A stretch of 64,000 nucleotides of DNA from Fomes fomentarius (taxonomy: Eukaryota; Basidiomycota; Agaricomycetes; Polyporales; Polyporaceae), in contig JABYQN010000013.1 of the NCBI GenBank assembly GCA_022606135.1, positions 868,001 through 932,000 of the forward strand, written 5' to 3'. Every line of letters starts with the position of its first letter. Within the stretch, counting starts at the first letter, position 1. The notes under the pieces are model-generated. The model saw nothing but the letters and a program-made list of their open reading frames with translations, searched no databases and was not told where the DNA came from. This document shows positions 23,969 through 33,990 of this stretch, one piece after another. The translations under genes and the position numbers were made by a program.

Positions 23969-24513
23969 TACGAACGCGAAGAACACATACTTTGGCTGCC
24001 GCCCTCTTTGGCGTGCTCCGAACCATAACACTGGGTTTCCGTACTGCGTCAGCTGGGAGCTTCGGGTCAGGGCGAGCTTCGAGCTCAGCCAATCAGTCTT
24101 GATAGACGCGTCCAACACAGTAAAGTCGTCGAAGCCACAAAGCTGAGGTAACTTGGCAGACAGGAATCAGTATACGCAGAGATTCGCGCAGCTTGCGGAG
24201 ATGGTGTGGATGAGAGGAATGGTGGAGAGAGCGAGACAAAACGCAGAGGAAGTGGATCGGGTGACTGACTGGTCCCGATTGCCCAAATTGGTGATCGACT
24301 TCGATGTGGCCCGGCACGGAGTCCGCCCCGTTCCCGCCGGCTCCGAATCGTGAAGGCTCGTGAAGCCACGGTAAGGAAGGTGGCAAGATGGTATTAATAC
24401 ACAGCGATGATCCCCGGTGCATATTGTACAGGCATACATAACGAGCATGGCATGAAGTGGTGGGCGTGAATAACCCGATGCAAAATCCGATGCAGATGGG
24501 CCAGTGACCATGT
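23969..24513. other. UBE2O upstream region
   Basis: About 540 bases between the putative UBE2O start and the end of the STIMATE-like gene. ORFs on both strands are short and unrecognised, and a 5' non-coding exon is possible. The tract near 24350-24480 lies in the 3' flank of the next gene. Confidence 0.4.
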
Positions 24514-26108
24514 TCACGAGACAGAAACCGTGTGCGGGTTAGGACTGTGCCTCCGCCAGACATCCTCTAGGACACCCTTCCTCGCCTCTAAACGCCTCCC
24601 AGTCCAGTCCTCCTCGCCAACCCTCTCAGCCCAGTCTTCCTCCCCCTCGTCACCCCATGAAGCCCACTTCTCCTCATCGTGCTCAGGTTCTTCCGGCGGC
24701 GCGCTCCTCGATATCTCAATATTAGGGTACGACGCCTTGCGGGCCTGTAGCGATAATGGCGGGGGCGGCGACCGTCTACGGCTCCTCGACAGCGATGACG
24801 ATGACCCGTGCGATATCGCAGAGCTTGGCGATGATGCAGTCCCGGCGGGCGGGTACGCATGCACGGATACCCCAGTGTCGATCGGTTTTGGGATGGGAGT
24901 CGTTGACCCAGACGCAACAGCGGTCGTCGTGCCTGAGCCGACCGACTTCGGTTCACCCGCAGACAGCCTGCTTCCATCCCGGGAACGGGACCTCGAAATC
25001 GGGCGAGGACGTGGGTTCTCGATGTCGTGCCCTGCGAGCATATTGCCATCATCGTCGTCTTCCGACGCGCGGAACAGTGGCTCGCTGTCTGGATCGAGCG
25101 ATCCGCGCGGTGTCTCGTTGACGAGAGCCAGGGGCGCGTAGTTGCTCGAACCCTTCACAATGGAGTCGATGAGCCAGAATTGCAGCACGTTCATCAGAAT
25201 TGGGAATATGCCCATAGTGCTGCGGGAAGACGAGATGAGTCCGACAAATTCCTTCCCAGAACGAAACGTAGGGAGAACACGCACAAGATGACCTGCGCAG
25301 CATCACTAGTCCCGAGGAACGACAGCAGCCACTCGCCAAGATCGAAGATGACAGGGAAGGCGACAAAGAGAGCAACAACAAGGATTTTCATCGTGGTCAG
25401 GGCGAAGACGTAGACCGCTGCCTGGCGGAACCAGTAGTTGATAGAGGGAGGGGTGCCGTAAACTCCAGACTCGAATCCCTTGAGGTGGAATTTCTCCGTG
25501 AGCACATATGTCGAAACTTGCAGGATGAGATAGATGATGCCGACACCTGACAGCGGAGACCAGGGTTCATTGAGTTTCGCGAAACGTGATGGTGGAGGGG
25601 GTATTGCTCACCGATAGTAGTGTCAATGAGGATGTTCAAGAAATAGAGAACGCACGCATTGGTGGTCGAGAGGTCGCCAACGACGTCCGAAATGAGCAGA
25701 TTCACGCTGTGCACGAACATCTGGCCGATAATCTGCTTCGACACATCGAACAGCCTGGACATCACCCACAACCCACGCCCACATCCGTCCATGTCACCGT
25801 TTAGCACTATTCAAGAACCAAACGTGAAGACGGGACAAACCATATTCTCCACGGCCGTGTCGGGGTCTCACGATGTCGTTTATAAACCAGCGAGAGGATG
25901 ACCAGCACGCCCATGAGGGCTTGCACGACCTACACGTACCCGAATGCTCGTAAGCCTCCCCCTTCTTCCCTTTCTCTTCCTGAGCGTACTGCCAAGCAAG
26001 ACGCACCAGAGCAGTCGGGCCTAATAACCGACATGACTGCCGGTCCATGCCCGGCACAGGCAATTCGTCCAATAGGTGGTTGAAGCCTTCTACTGGTCCT
26101 GGGGGCAT
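24514..26108 (-). CDS. STIMATE/TMEM110-family membrane protein (yeast YPL162C-like, vacuolar)
   Basis: Members of this family are multi-pass proteins of the ER (animals) or vacuole (yeast). The start is ATG 26106-26108, MPPGPVEGFNHLLDELPVPG, then CRLLGPTALVVQALMGVLVI, with the V-V junction across an intron. Next come KRHRETPTRPWRIW and LFDVSKQIIGQMFVHSVNLL, the family's PWRIW-x-DxSKQ signature. TTNACVLYFLNILIDTTIGV, YWFRQAAVYVFALTTMKILV and MGIFPILMNVLQFWLIDSIV are further membrane segments. A long cytoplasmic C-terminal tail, Ser/Arg/Pro-rich then Trp/Glu-rich (WASWGDEGEEDWAERVGEED), ends at 24514. Some 200 residues of tail are low-complexity and probably disordered. Family assignment is confident; cellular role is inferred. 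Confidence 0.88.
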
Positions 26109-26849
26109 ATCGATGGCAAATGACAAGAGATAGAAAGAGGCAGGCAGACGAGCCACGTATGACAAAATGCTGAACGACGTTAGGGAGAGCAGGGAAGCAA
26201 TTGGCAAAAGGCAAGTGGCTTTGGCGGCGTTGAATCCGTCCGCCGTCCGCCGCCGACGAAGCTCGCAGGCGGGCGTCTACTGGCGGATCTGGTTCGGGCC
26301 AGTGAGTGCATGAACGGAACACTCGACTCAACGCGGGCCACTCGACGCACCTACCTATTATCTCAGACTCCTCCACCTAATATCATATCGGTGGAGGTGC
26401 CAGTCGCGTCGGTCCACGCCAGCGACTTGGAAGTTGGGTCCCTGCAATCCTCACCTCCTCAACGAATCTGGCGCAATGTTGCCTCACTTTGTTCCAAATC
26501 AACCGAGACGCTCCCTTCGCCGTCGGAATCTCACAAGTCTTCTCAGGATGTTGGCTGTGTTCGAGCTGTGTGGGGGGGTCACAAAAAGCGGTACCACTTG
26601 TGCCTAGTAATAAGCCCTAGTACCCCACGCGCGTAGCAGGGATTCGGGTTTGGATTATTTTCGCGTATACTCTTACTGACATTGACTTCTAGATAGGTGC
26701 TCGTCGCGAATCCGCTTCTCGTGCATCCACCAAGTCTCTCGCTACAGCAAGTGTTGACCTAAGCACTCGGTGAGTCTGTCGCGGCGTCGCAGGATCATCG
26801 ACGTCTCTGAGATCTGAGCTACAAGCTACTCTAGAAAACGCGCTCTCTC
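26109..26849. other. Intergenic region left of duplicated unit 2
   Basis: A plus-strand ORF of 108 codons (26310-26636; contains TYLLSQTPPPNIISVEVPV) lies here. It has no recognisable domain and no obvious splice partners. The rest appears non-coding. Confidence 0.35.
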
Positions 26850-27696
26850 AGACGGTGGTCCTGACAGGCGCCTGGGACGTGTGGCATACACGAAGTAGCT
26901 GAACTACTGAACCGCGCAGGACCGCAGCAATGCCTTCAATACTCCAGAAGACAGGTAAGTTGCGGGTGGTCACTTCCACGTTTCAATCGCACTCGTTCCG
27001 AGTCCGAGTCTGCGATGCTCTCAGGCGAAATGTATGTAACTGTGCAATCTGGCAGTGTCAGTGATTTACACGTCTTGATCCCCGTATACGCGCATACAGT
27101 GCAGATGGAGAAGTGACCAGGTGCATGCCACACTCCGCGCGCACTAAGGCCGACACCTCAAGTCTCCTAGCGACCTCATCTCCACGGCGGTTACATCTTG
27201 TCTCGATTGCCTTACGCTTCTCCATCGGTTCAGGAACCCGCAACCGACCTGTACGATGGCAAAAGACGCTGTTACAAAACTTGACTACACCAGGATGTTT
27301 CCTGTGCACGACGTTGCCCAGTAGACAGGGACATGCGAGACCCATCCGCCAACGCCACATGGAGACACTGATTTCGGGCTTCGCAGGGCTCTCCGGAGGT
27401 GTTGCTGGCTGCGAGAGTTCACTTTGACAGAGTCGTCAGATGTGTCATCGTACAGTCTCATGCTTAAGGCCGCTCACCCCCTACCTTTCTGATTTGCACT
27501 GTGAACTCGAATCATAAGTCCTGTCTCAAACCCCTCAGTTATCACCGGGCTTCGGGTAAGTCAGCAATCGTTTCCATCTTCTCTAGTATCTTGATTGTAT
27601 ATTGACCGAATACAGTGACTGGGCTCATTTCATGTTCGACATCTTGGAGGGAGGGAAGAACATGTAAGGAGTGGAACAGGTCGGGTCCTCCCGCGG

Positions 27697-28031
27697 CGGG
27701 TGGTGGGTCAAACCCGCACGGGTACGGGTACGGGTGAGGCAATGGGAGACCCGCCTGGAACCCGTACCTGTACCCGTACCCGTGCCCCTAATAAGCAAGT
27801 CACTGTACACACAATGTGTGTGACGTGTGCTAGTAGTACTCCTGTCATTGATGATTTGTAGTCCTAGGGGGATACGTAGGTCACAAGAATATGTACTTAT
27901 GATCGATGGTTCGTATGAGACTCTCATGTACCAATAGTTGTGACATAGCCACCATGCCACGCGGGATACCCGTACCCGCACCCGTACCTGTCAGTCACGA
28001 CTGGCGGGTACGGGTGCGGGTCACCCTCCGA
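27697..28031. repeat. CGGGTA-rich inverted-repeat insertion
   Basis: Two clusters of CGGGTA/TACCCG hexamers bracket about 200 bases. They lie at 27709-27740 and 27757-27786 on the left, and at 27967-27990 and 28002-28021 on the right, and they appear in both orientations. The paralogous positions upstream of DUF6533 copies 1 and 3 lack this sequence, while flanking sequence resumes at TCAGTGGTTCAGATGTTGTC. It looks like a small non-autonomous element; family unknown. Confidence 0.5.
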
Positions 28032-28166
28032 GTGCGACAGGTGGACGCATGCCACTCGTGACTCAGTGGTTCAGATGTTGTCTCAGTGTAAGAGATGTAA
28101 CTAACAGGTTAATCTTGTATGCCCAAATTTACTCTGTGATGTATCCACATCAATAGACACAATGTT

Positions 28167-28173
28167 TATATAT
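28167..28173 (+). promoter_or_regulatory. Probable TATA box of DUF6533 copy 2
   Basis: TATATAT in the same context as before copy 1, 69 bases from its start to the ATG at 28242-28244. The downstream gene is broken. Confidence 0.5.
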
Positions 28174-28241
28174 CTCTGCATCTCTCTTCCCTCAGCATCC
28201 ACACATCTTTTACCTCAGTCTACGCACACAGCTGCACAACA

Positions 28242-29048
28242 ATGTCTGATGACTCACAGACTGCACAACTGGTCATGGAATACAGTAATATGTGAGTTGA
28301 GTGAGTGGATAATGTCAAACCATTGCTGACATTGAGTTTCTACTAGTCAACTTGACTACTATGCATCCACTTCTACATTGTGTAATCCTGCTCAGTTTAC
28401 ACTTTTAACTCATAACTGATCTCTTTCCTGTGCCCCAGGTTTACTCGCCTACGAGTATATCATCACATTTGACCATGAGACAAAGTTCTTCTCGAAGCTC
28501 ACTGGGTCTTCTGTGTTATTTATCATCAACCGGTACTTGCCCATTGTATTTGCTGCATTCACCTTGCCCTTTCCGGACCCCACTACAACCAAGGTGAGCA
28601 TACCTACTACTTTTACCTGGTGTGCTTACACAACATCCATTTTGAGGGGTAAGTGTGTGCAGACAACATCAGCCCAAAGCCATCCACTCACTTGATGCTG
28701 CCAGCTGTGCAGCAGCATACTATACATTAAACAGTCTGAAAATACTTCAGTATCTTCCATGGGCCCGTGAGTACACATCCCCATTCTGTCCTCAACTGCA
28801 TGCACTGGATGACACCATACACCTAGTGTTCTCCACCCTGAGGGCATATGCACTGAGCTCAGGGATCCAAGGACAATGGTCTATATCAATATTGGTCCTG
28901 CTTCTTTCTCTTGCACCCTTTATCATTAACTTTGTAGGTACTATGCCTATTTCAATACTTATGGTGTGATATCATGACATGGATTGCAGGTTGACATGAG
29001 TTAATGGTCAATTAGAGGAGCTTCTGATGGGTGTAGCATCAATGATTC
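28242..29048 (+). pseudogene. DUF6533 copy 2, 5' half, cut by copia
   Basis: ATG 28242 opens MSDDSQTAQLVMEY. Exons follow with LLAYEYIITFDHETKFF, SSVLFIINRYLPIVFAAF, PFPDPTTTK, LVFSTLRAYALSSGIQG and SILVLLLSLAPFIINFVG. In the exon matching VGMGYWSVVGTSDGCI of copy 1, this copy has a TAA at 29002-29004 where copies 1 and 3 have TAT (Tyr). The copia element starts 45 bases later, inside the same exon, after the codons for DGCSIND. The gene is therefore dead twice over. Its 3' half is at 45244-47573 (minus), separated by an inversion. Confidence 0.8.
29044..29048 (+). repeat. Target-site duplication GATTC (left partner)
   Basis: GATTC sits directly before the copia 5' LTR. Its only matching partner is GAATC at 47569-47573, i.e. 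GATTC on the minus strand, directly after the 3' LTR of the inverted copia copy. The base after the forward copy's own 3' LTR starts CACTC, which does not match. Confidence 0.85.
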
Positions 29049-29603
29049 TGTTGAACTTCCGGACTACCGGCTGTGCTCGGACCGGAGTTGTGTACACTTG
29101 TTTATGGTCATATGATTAGATAGGCTGTGTTCCTACTTACCATTTATGGTTTTCTTTGTTCTCCTACTGTACTTTCCCATAACCATATGGTTTACTGTGC
29201 ATTCCTGTGCATACCAGTGCATTCTACACTGCACCGGACTCTTCTAGACCTTATGTCTGACTCATGCTATGACTGTATCTGACTCATACGCTGATACGGA
29301 CTCTGACTCATCGTCTTATGGCTACATGTGACTGCTTCATTCGCTGACTCATGGACTCATCCCTCATGTATAAAAGCAGTCCCTTCTTTGCCTCTGCTCT
29401 TCAGTTGTTTGCTCACTGACTGAAGAGTAAGTCCCTTACATACATATGCTCTACTACTTCTTACTGACTTAGTACTTGTAGTCTCTCTTTGTTGTGACTT
29501 ACAGGTACTTCACTATGCAATATAGTCGTTTGCTCACTGACTGAAGATCTCTCTTTGTTGTGACTTACAGTTGCTCCTTGCCTTACAGGTTCAGAGTTCA
29601 TCA
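29049..29603 (+). repeat. Copia A 5' LTR
   Basis: 555 bases, TGTTGAACTT to AGAGTTCATCA. It contains a TATA box at 29369 and, downstream, a duplicated block (TTTGCTCACTGACTGAAGA at about 29409 and 29529; TTTGTTGTGACTTACAG at about 29488 and 29554). It differs at roughly ten positions from the element's own 3' LTR but matches the 5' LTR of copy B more closely. Confidence 0.93.
29369..29376 (+). promoter_or_regulatory. TATA box in copia 5' LTR
   Basis: TATAAAAG at the expected U3 position, with the putative R region starting about 30 bases on (near CTCTGCTCTTCAG). It is present at the same place in all four copia LTRs. Confidence 0.7.
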
Positions 29604-29620
29604 GGTTATGAGCCCTGCGC
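29604..29620 (+). other. Copia primer-binding site, half-tRNA(iMet) type
   Basis: GGTTATGAGCCCTGCGC directly abuts the LTR end. It is complementary to the anticodon stem-loop of eukaryotic initiator tRNA-Met (GCGCAGGGCTCATAACC, as I recall the yeast tRNA) rather than its 3' end. Drosophila copia and yeast Ty5 use such cleaved half-tRNA primers. The same site is at 53449-53465 in copy B. Confidence 0.8.
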
Positions 29621-30075
29621 TCTAATCAGTTGCTTCTCTGTCGACACTCTGCGCGCAAACTCTGTTTGTTGACTCTCTGCCTGTGCACCCTCCTCCACTT
29701 TCCCTAACTCTTGACTGTGCCCTCCGACACTGCTGCCAGGGGACTTTACTGCGCTCGTGACACAGCCCTGAGCGCTTTTTAGTAGTCGCTATCTAGTATC
29801 TTTGTACAACCTTTGGTGCTTTCGCGGCACATGGGTTTTCAAGTATCCTCAGCCAGGCCACGCACTTGCACCCGCCAGCTGTTGTAACCAGGGTGGTTAT
29901 CACCTTTGGACCAGAGGACAACTGTTCGGACCCTCCTTACTATACTCTTTTTGATACCTAGACCCGTATAGCTTTTCTTGGGCACAGTTGGCGACTTCTA
30001 TCTGGATTGTTGGGAATATCGGCTTCCTGACCTTCTGGCTCGCCTCAATAGGTGTTCCTCTCTACCAGATCTTGC

Positions 30076-30498
30076 ATGTGGCAAGTCAATCATCGCGTTT
30101 TTCTCTGTACCATCATACTGGAGCCGCCTACTACTGCCAATAGTCCTCAGCTCAGCTCCGACTCTGAAACTGAAGTCAACGCTGAACTTGCAGAGCATCA
30201 TTCTACTGCATCAGTTTTTGATTGCTCAGAACAGCCCCATCTCTTCGATCTAGACAATCAGGTCAATCATTATCACTACGTCTACGACGATGGAGAGCAG
30301 GAGTGGGACCAGTGCGACATACAGCTCTGTCCCAATCGCTACAATCAACTCCCTCTTCCGTACGAACCAACCTTCCACTGGGCATATCCAGCAACTTGGC
30401 AGCAGGACACCGACCCACAACACGGAGTTCCTCTTCCTTATCTTCAGGAAGAAACTCATGCACAGCCCTCCTCATCCCGTCCTAATTTCTATCTCTGA
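30076..30498 (+). CDS. Upstream ORF of copia, in frame with gag-pol
   Basis: From ATG 30076 to TGA 30496-30498, 140 codons. The composition looks coding and acidic, with SSDSETEVNAELAEHHS, DLDNQVNHYHYVYDDGEQEW and LPYEPTFHWAYPATW. After the single TGA, the same frame stays open (SLFGNSPPVDSSPLPPVYLP, ITFTLDFKEGYLDSPQYLLS) straight into the gag ATG at 30655. It is therefore probably the N-terminal part of a longer ancestral Gag, cut by CGA-to-TGA, or reached by readthrough. Copy B has the same stop (52571-52573). Confidence 0.5.
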   Translation: MWQVNHRVFLCTIILEPPTTANSPQLSSDSETEVNAELAEHHSTASVFDCSEQPHLFDLDNQVNHYHYVYDDGEQEWDQCDIQLCPNRYNQLPLPYEPTFHWAYPATWQQDTDPQHGVPLPYLQEETHAQPSSSRPNFYL

Positions 30499-30654
30499 TC
30501 GCTCTTTGGAAACTCCCCTCCTGTCGATTCAAGTCCTCTTCCTCCAGTCTACCTTCCTCCTCCTATCATCACTGCGCCCCCTGCCGCACCTATCACATTC
30601 ACTCTAGACTTCAAGGAGGGATATCTCGATTCTCCCCAATACCTCTTATCCATC

Positions 30655-33600
30655 ATGGGAGATATCAAAGTCGACTCTATCCCTGTCCTCTCTTCGGCAA
30701 ATCAGTACAATGACTGGGCTGCCAAGATGAAGGGCTATTTCATCTTCATGGACTGTTGGAGTGTTGTCAAAGGTGCTACTCATCCTACTGAGCAAGCTGC
30801 CAAGGACAAGTGGGACAAACTTGATGGGCAAGCTCGTGGCATAATGTACATGCGTGTCACACCAAACTTTCACTACGTTCTGGACACTCAGATTCCTGTC
30901 TCGGGTGGACAACCCAGGGACATGACTGCTGCTGAGTCCTGGGAAGTGTTACAGAACAAGTTTGGCAAGCCTAACAGTGCCCACGTCTGGGGTTTGTTCG
31001 AGTCACTCGTTGCTGAGCCTTGGATGAACGAACAGAAGCCCCTTCAGGATCAGATGATGCGTCTTATCACACGCCTGCGCAAAATCAGTAGCAACAGCGT
31101 CACGCTCTCTGACAACATGCAAGCCCTTCTCTTGATGTCCAAGATCCCGGAGTCGTACTGGTCCATGGTCTCTGCGCTTATGGCGGCTACAGACCTCGAC
31201 AAGGTCACTCTCAACAACATCCAGTCGAAGACCTTGGCTGAGGAGTCCATGCGCAAGAACGGCCAGTCTGCGAACAAGGTCTCCCAGACCAAGCCAAAGC
31301 CCAAGGGTCCCTGCTCTCATTGTGGGAGTGGCTCTCATCACAAGTCCGACTGCTATCAGAAGTACCCTGAGAAGCGTCCCAAAGGCAAGGGCAAGGGTAA
31401 AGGGAAGGACAAAGACAAGGATAAGGACAAGGGGAAGAATAAGGACACTTCTCATAATCATGCGCACATCACTACCGAGTCTGTATCATCTGTACTTGTA
31501 GCTGGTTCGTCTAACATCACTGCTTCTTTCTATGATGAGGCTATGGTCTCGAACAGTGTGAACTGGACTGCATGGCTGATGGACTCTGGAGCCTCTCAAC
31601 ACATCACTGGTGATCTCTCTGAGTTCATTGAGTACCAACCCTTCGATACGCCTGTACTGTTTAACACTGCTGGACAAGGTGATAGCAGCATCATTCAGGC
31701 ACTTGGGGAAGGAACTCTGTCTGGAGAAACCTGGTTAGATGGTCAGAAGGTAGCAATTACTCTGAACCACGTCTACTACATACCAGGCACCATTGGTCAC
31801 ATCTTCTCAACTGGCTCCATTGAGCGCAATGGTTACTCCCTCTTTCAAGGGGATGGGCGCATGTGCATTTTCAACAAGCTGCCTTATGGTGCTGTCAAAC
31901 ATGGTTTGACGATCCATATCAAGGGTCGTAAGATCCTGGAGGCGCGATACAACCCTTCGTCTAATTGTTATTGGACTATTATTGAGCTCCACAACGGCAA
32001 GCGCGTCCATCTCAATGTCCGTAAGTTCAAGACCTGGCACCGTCGTTTTGGTCATGCAGGCAAGGACATTCTGCGCAACCTTCCTAAGCATACTAAGGGG
32101 GTTGATGCTGTTGATCCTGCAGACGAAGAACCGTGTGATGGATGCGCTTTTGGCAAATCCACTCGTAACCCCTTTCCACCTTCTGAGAAGCGCGCTACTG
32201 AAGTTCTCGAGCGAGTCCATACGGACCTCGACAGACCAATGCGCACTCAGGCTATCAGAGGTTGGAAATACTTTGCTGGTTTCATTGATGACTCCTCTGG
32301 TCTAGCTCGTGCTTACTTCCTTAAACACAAGTCTGACGTGATCCAAGTGTTCAAAGACTATAAGGCGTGGGCTGAGAACCAGACCGGCAAGAAGATCAAA
32401 TCAATCCGCTCAGATCGAGGGGGGGAATACACTTCAGACGAGTTCTCTACACTTCTTCGTTTGCATGGTATTGAGCACCAGAAGACTCTACCGGGTTCGC
32501 CTCAACAGAATGGACGTGCTGAACACTGGAACCGCACTATCACTGAAAAGGCTCTGTCTATGCTCCACCAAGCAGGCCTTAGTCATGGTTTCTGGCAACT
32601 CGCTCTTGACGCAGCCGTTCATATCTACAATCGTCAACCTATGCAATGGCACAAGTGGTCGTGCCCCATCACTGTTTGGGATGGTACCATTCCGGACATC
32701 TCTTACTTCAGAGTGCTTGGGTGCAAAGCTTTTGTCCACGTGCAGAAGGCAAAGCACGAAGGGAAACTTGACAAGAAGGCTGTCAAGATGATCTTTGTTG
32801 GGTATGAGTCTGGTTCCAAGGGGTATAGGTTTTGGAATCCAGCCAACCGCTCTATCGTCGTGTCCTGCGATGCAACATTTGACAAAGAGTCTTTCCCTGC
32901 TCATAACTTACCTGGCAACCGTCCTTCTACCCTGGATGACAGTCCGTTCTCAGATGATCAATCGGATGATTCCTCGAACGATGACTCTGATTCGGTCGAT
33001 CCCAATGATGCAATTCCTTTCATTCCTCCCAACCTCTTCGAACCACCACAACCTGACCCTCCAGCAGATGCTGATCCCGCTCCTCCTGCAGAAGCTCCTG
33101 CTGAGCCTCCTCCTCCTCCTCCACAACGTCCTCCTACGCCACCTCCTGTCATTCCTCCTCGTCCTCCTCACAAACGTGGTCGTCACCCTCCAGTGGGAGC
33201 TAATGAACCAAGCATTGCTCGTGACCATCCTCATCGCGGAAAAGCTGGTATTCCCCACAAGGACAGGACTGATAACAACGTGTATGACGATCCTGCACGT
33301 ACTGATAATCAGATCGACAAGGATGGCAATCTGCGTGAAGCGGAGACGATACTCGCTTTTCTAGCTGCTGCTCAGTATAAAGCTGGCTTACCTCAGTCAC
33401 ACAAGGAAGCCATGCGCTCACCTGATGCTGGGAAATGGCGCGAAGCTGAGAAGTCGGAGTTTGAGTCGCTTATGGAGAATAAGACTTGGGTTCTCGTTCC
33501 TCGTCCCAAGGGCCGGCATGTTGTCTCTAACCGCTGGGTCTATGACATCAAACATGATGGGCGGTACAAGGCTCGTCTGGTTGCAAAGGGTTTCACTCAG

Positions 33601-33990
33601 GTGTGGGGAGAGGATTACCATGAGACATTCTCTCCAGTGGCACGGTTTGAGTCTATCCGGTATCTACTTGCACATGCAGCGCTTGAGGACTGGGACATCG
33701 AGTCAATGGATGTCAAGACTGTGTTCCTGAATGGTGATCTAGATGAGGAGATCTATATGGAACAGCCGGAAGGCTGGGTCGTTCCTGGGAAGGAAGATCA
33801 CGTCTGTCTACTCAAAAAGGCTATCTATGGTCTTAAGCAGGTGTCGCGTCAGTGGAATGCGAAAATCCATCAATCGCTTCTAGATCTGGGATTTACACGG
33901 ACATATTCTGATGCTGGGATCTACATATATCGGCGACAAGGGGGGATCACATCACAATTGTCGTTCTTTATGTTGACGATCTACTTTTGA
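30655..33990 (+). CDS. Copia A Gag-Pol polyprotein, first part
   Basis: 1111 codons. Gag starts MGDIKVDSIPVLSSANQYND. The zinc knuckle CSHCGSGSHHKSDC is at about residue 220, followed by a KGKGKGKGKDKDKD run. Protease WLMDSGASQHI is near residue 310. The integrase HHCC finger (WHRRFGHAG, CDGCAFGKS) is near 460-500, and the catalytic core has VHTDLDRPM, SDRGGEYTS near 587 and NGRAEHWNR. A Pro-rich spacer precedes the RVT_2 domain (WVYDIKHDGRYKARLVAKGF, NGDLDEEIYMEQPEGW near 1030). At the G6 run 33940-33945 the frame leaves the expected path: the YVDD catalytic box is encoded one frame over, just before the gypsy insertion. The ORF then ends out of frame at 33990. Confidence 0.92.
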   Translation: MGDIKVDSIPVLSSANQYNDWAAKMKGYFIFMDCWSVVKGATHPTEQAAKDKWDKLDGQARGIMYMRVTPNFHYVLDTQIPVSGGQPRDMTAAESWEVLQNKFGKPNSAHVWGLFESLVAEPWMNEQKPLQDQMMRLITRLRKISSNSVTLSDNMQALLLMSKIPESYWSMVSALMAATDLDKVTLNNIQSKTLAEESMRKNGQSANKVSQTKPKPKGPCSHCGSGSHHKSDCYQKYPEKRPKGKGKGKGKDKDKDKDKGKNKDTSHNHAHITTESVSSVLVAGSSNITASFYDEAMVSNSVNWTAWLMDSGASQHITGDLSEFIEYQPFDTPVLFNTAGQGDSSIIQALGEGTLSGETWLDGQKVAITLNHVYYIPGTIGHIFSTGSIERNGYSLFQGDGRMCIFNKLPYGAVKHGLTIHIKGRKILEARYNPSSNCYWTIIELHNGKRVHLNVRKFKTWHRRFGHAGKDILRNLPKHTKGVDAVDPADEEPCDGCAFGKSTRNPFPPSEKRATEVLERVHTDLDRPMRTQAIRGWKYFAGFIDDSSGLARAYFLKHKSDVIQVFKDYKAWAENQTGKKIKSIRSDRGGEYTSDEFSTLLRLHGIEHQKTLPGSPQQNGRAEHWNRTITEKALSMLHQAGLSHGFWQLALDAAVHIYNRQPMQWHKWSCPITVWDGTIPDISYFRVLGCKAFVHVQKAKHEGKLDKKAVKMIFVGYESGSKGYRFWNPANRSIVVSCDATFDKESFPAHNLPGNRPSTLDDSPFSDDQSDDSSNDDSDSVDPNDAIPFIPPNLFEPPQPDPPADADPAPPAEAPAEPPPPPPQRPPTPPPVIPPRPPHKRGRHPPVGANEPSIARDHPHRGKAGIPHKDRTDNNVYDDPARTDNQIDKDGNLREAETILAFLAAAQYKAGLPQSHKEAMRSPDAGKWREAEKSEFESLMENKTWVLVPRPKGRHVVSNRWVYDIKHDGRYKARLVAKGFTQVWGEDYHETFSPVARFESIRYLLAHAALEDWDIESMDVKTVFLNGDLDEEIYMEQPEGWVVPGKEDHVCLLKKAIYGLKQVSRQWNAKIHQSLLDLGFTRTYSDAGIYIYRRQGGITSQLSFFMLTIYF
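33940..33945 (+). other. G6 frame break before the copia YVDD box
   Basis: CAAGGGGGGATC is read as GGG GGG ATC in the long ORF, but the conserved continuation DHITIVVLYVDDLLLMGD lies in the -1 frame. Copy B has the identical six-base run (49125-49130). Confidence 0.75.

Larger units (their letters stand above)
26850..29048 (+). repeat. Duplicated unit 2, 5' portion (relic fragment plus 5' half of DUF6533 gene)
   Basis: Similar in direct orientation to unit 1 and, inverted, to 57690-55600. The match starts near TGACAGGCGCCTGGGACGTG (26860), paired inverted with CACTTGGGACATGTGG near 57665. It runs through the relic coding fragment (26935-27360, stops in all frames) and the TATA box into the DUF6533 exons, and stops exactly at the copia 5' LTR. 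The remaining 3' portion lies at 45244-47573 on the other strand. Confidence 0.65.

Noticed and set aside
27697..28031. Telomere-like or CRISPR-like array
   Set aside because: CGGGTA units are not a fungal telomere repeat and have no regular spacers; they fit a small mobile element better.
32795..33364. Leu-rich 189-codon ORF in the copia Pro-rich region
   Set aside because: Alternate frame of the Pro-rich CCT repeats between integrase and RT; the same shadow occurs in copy B.
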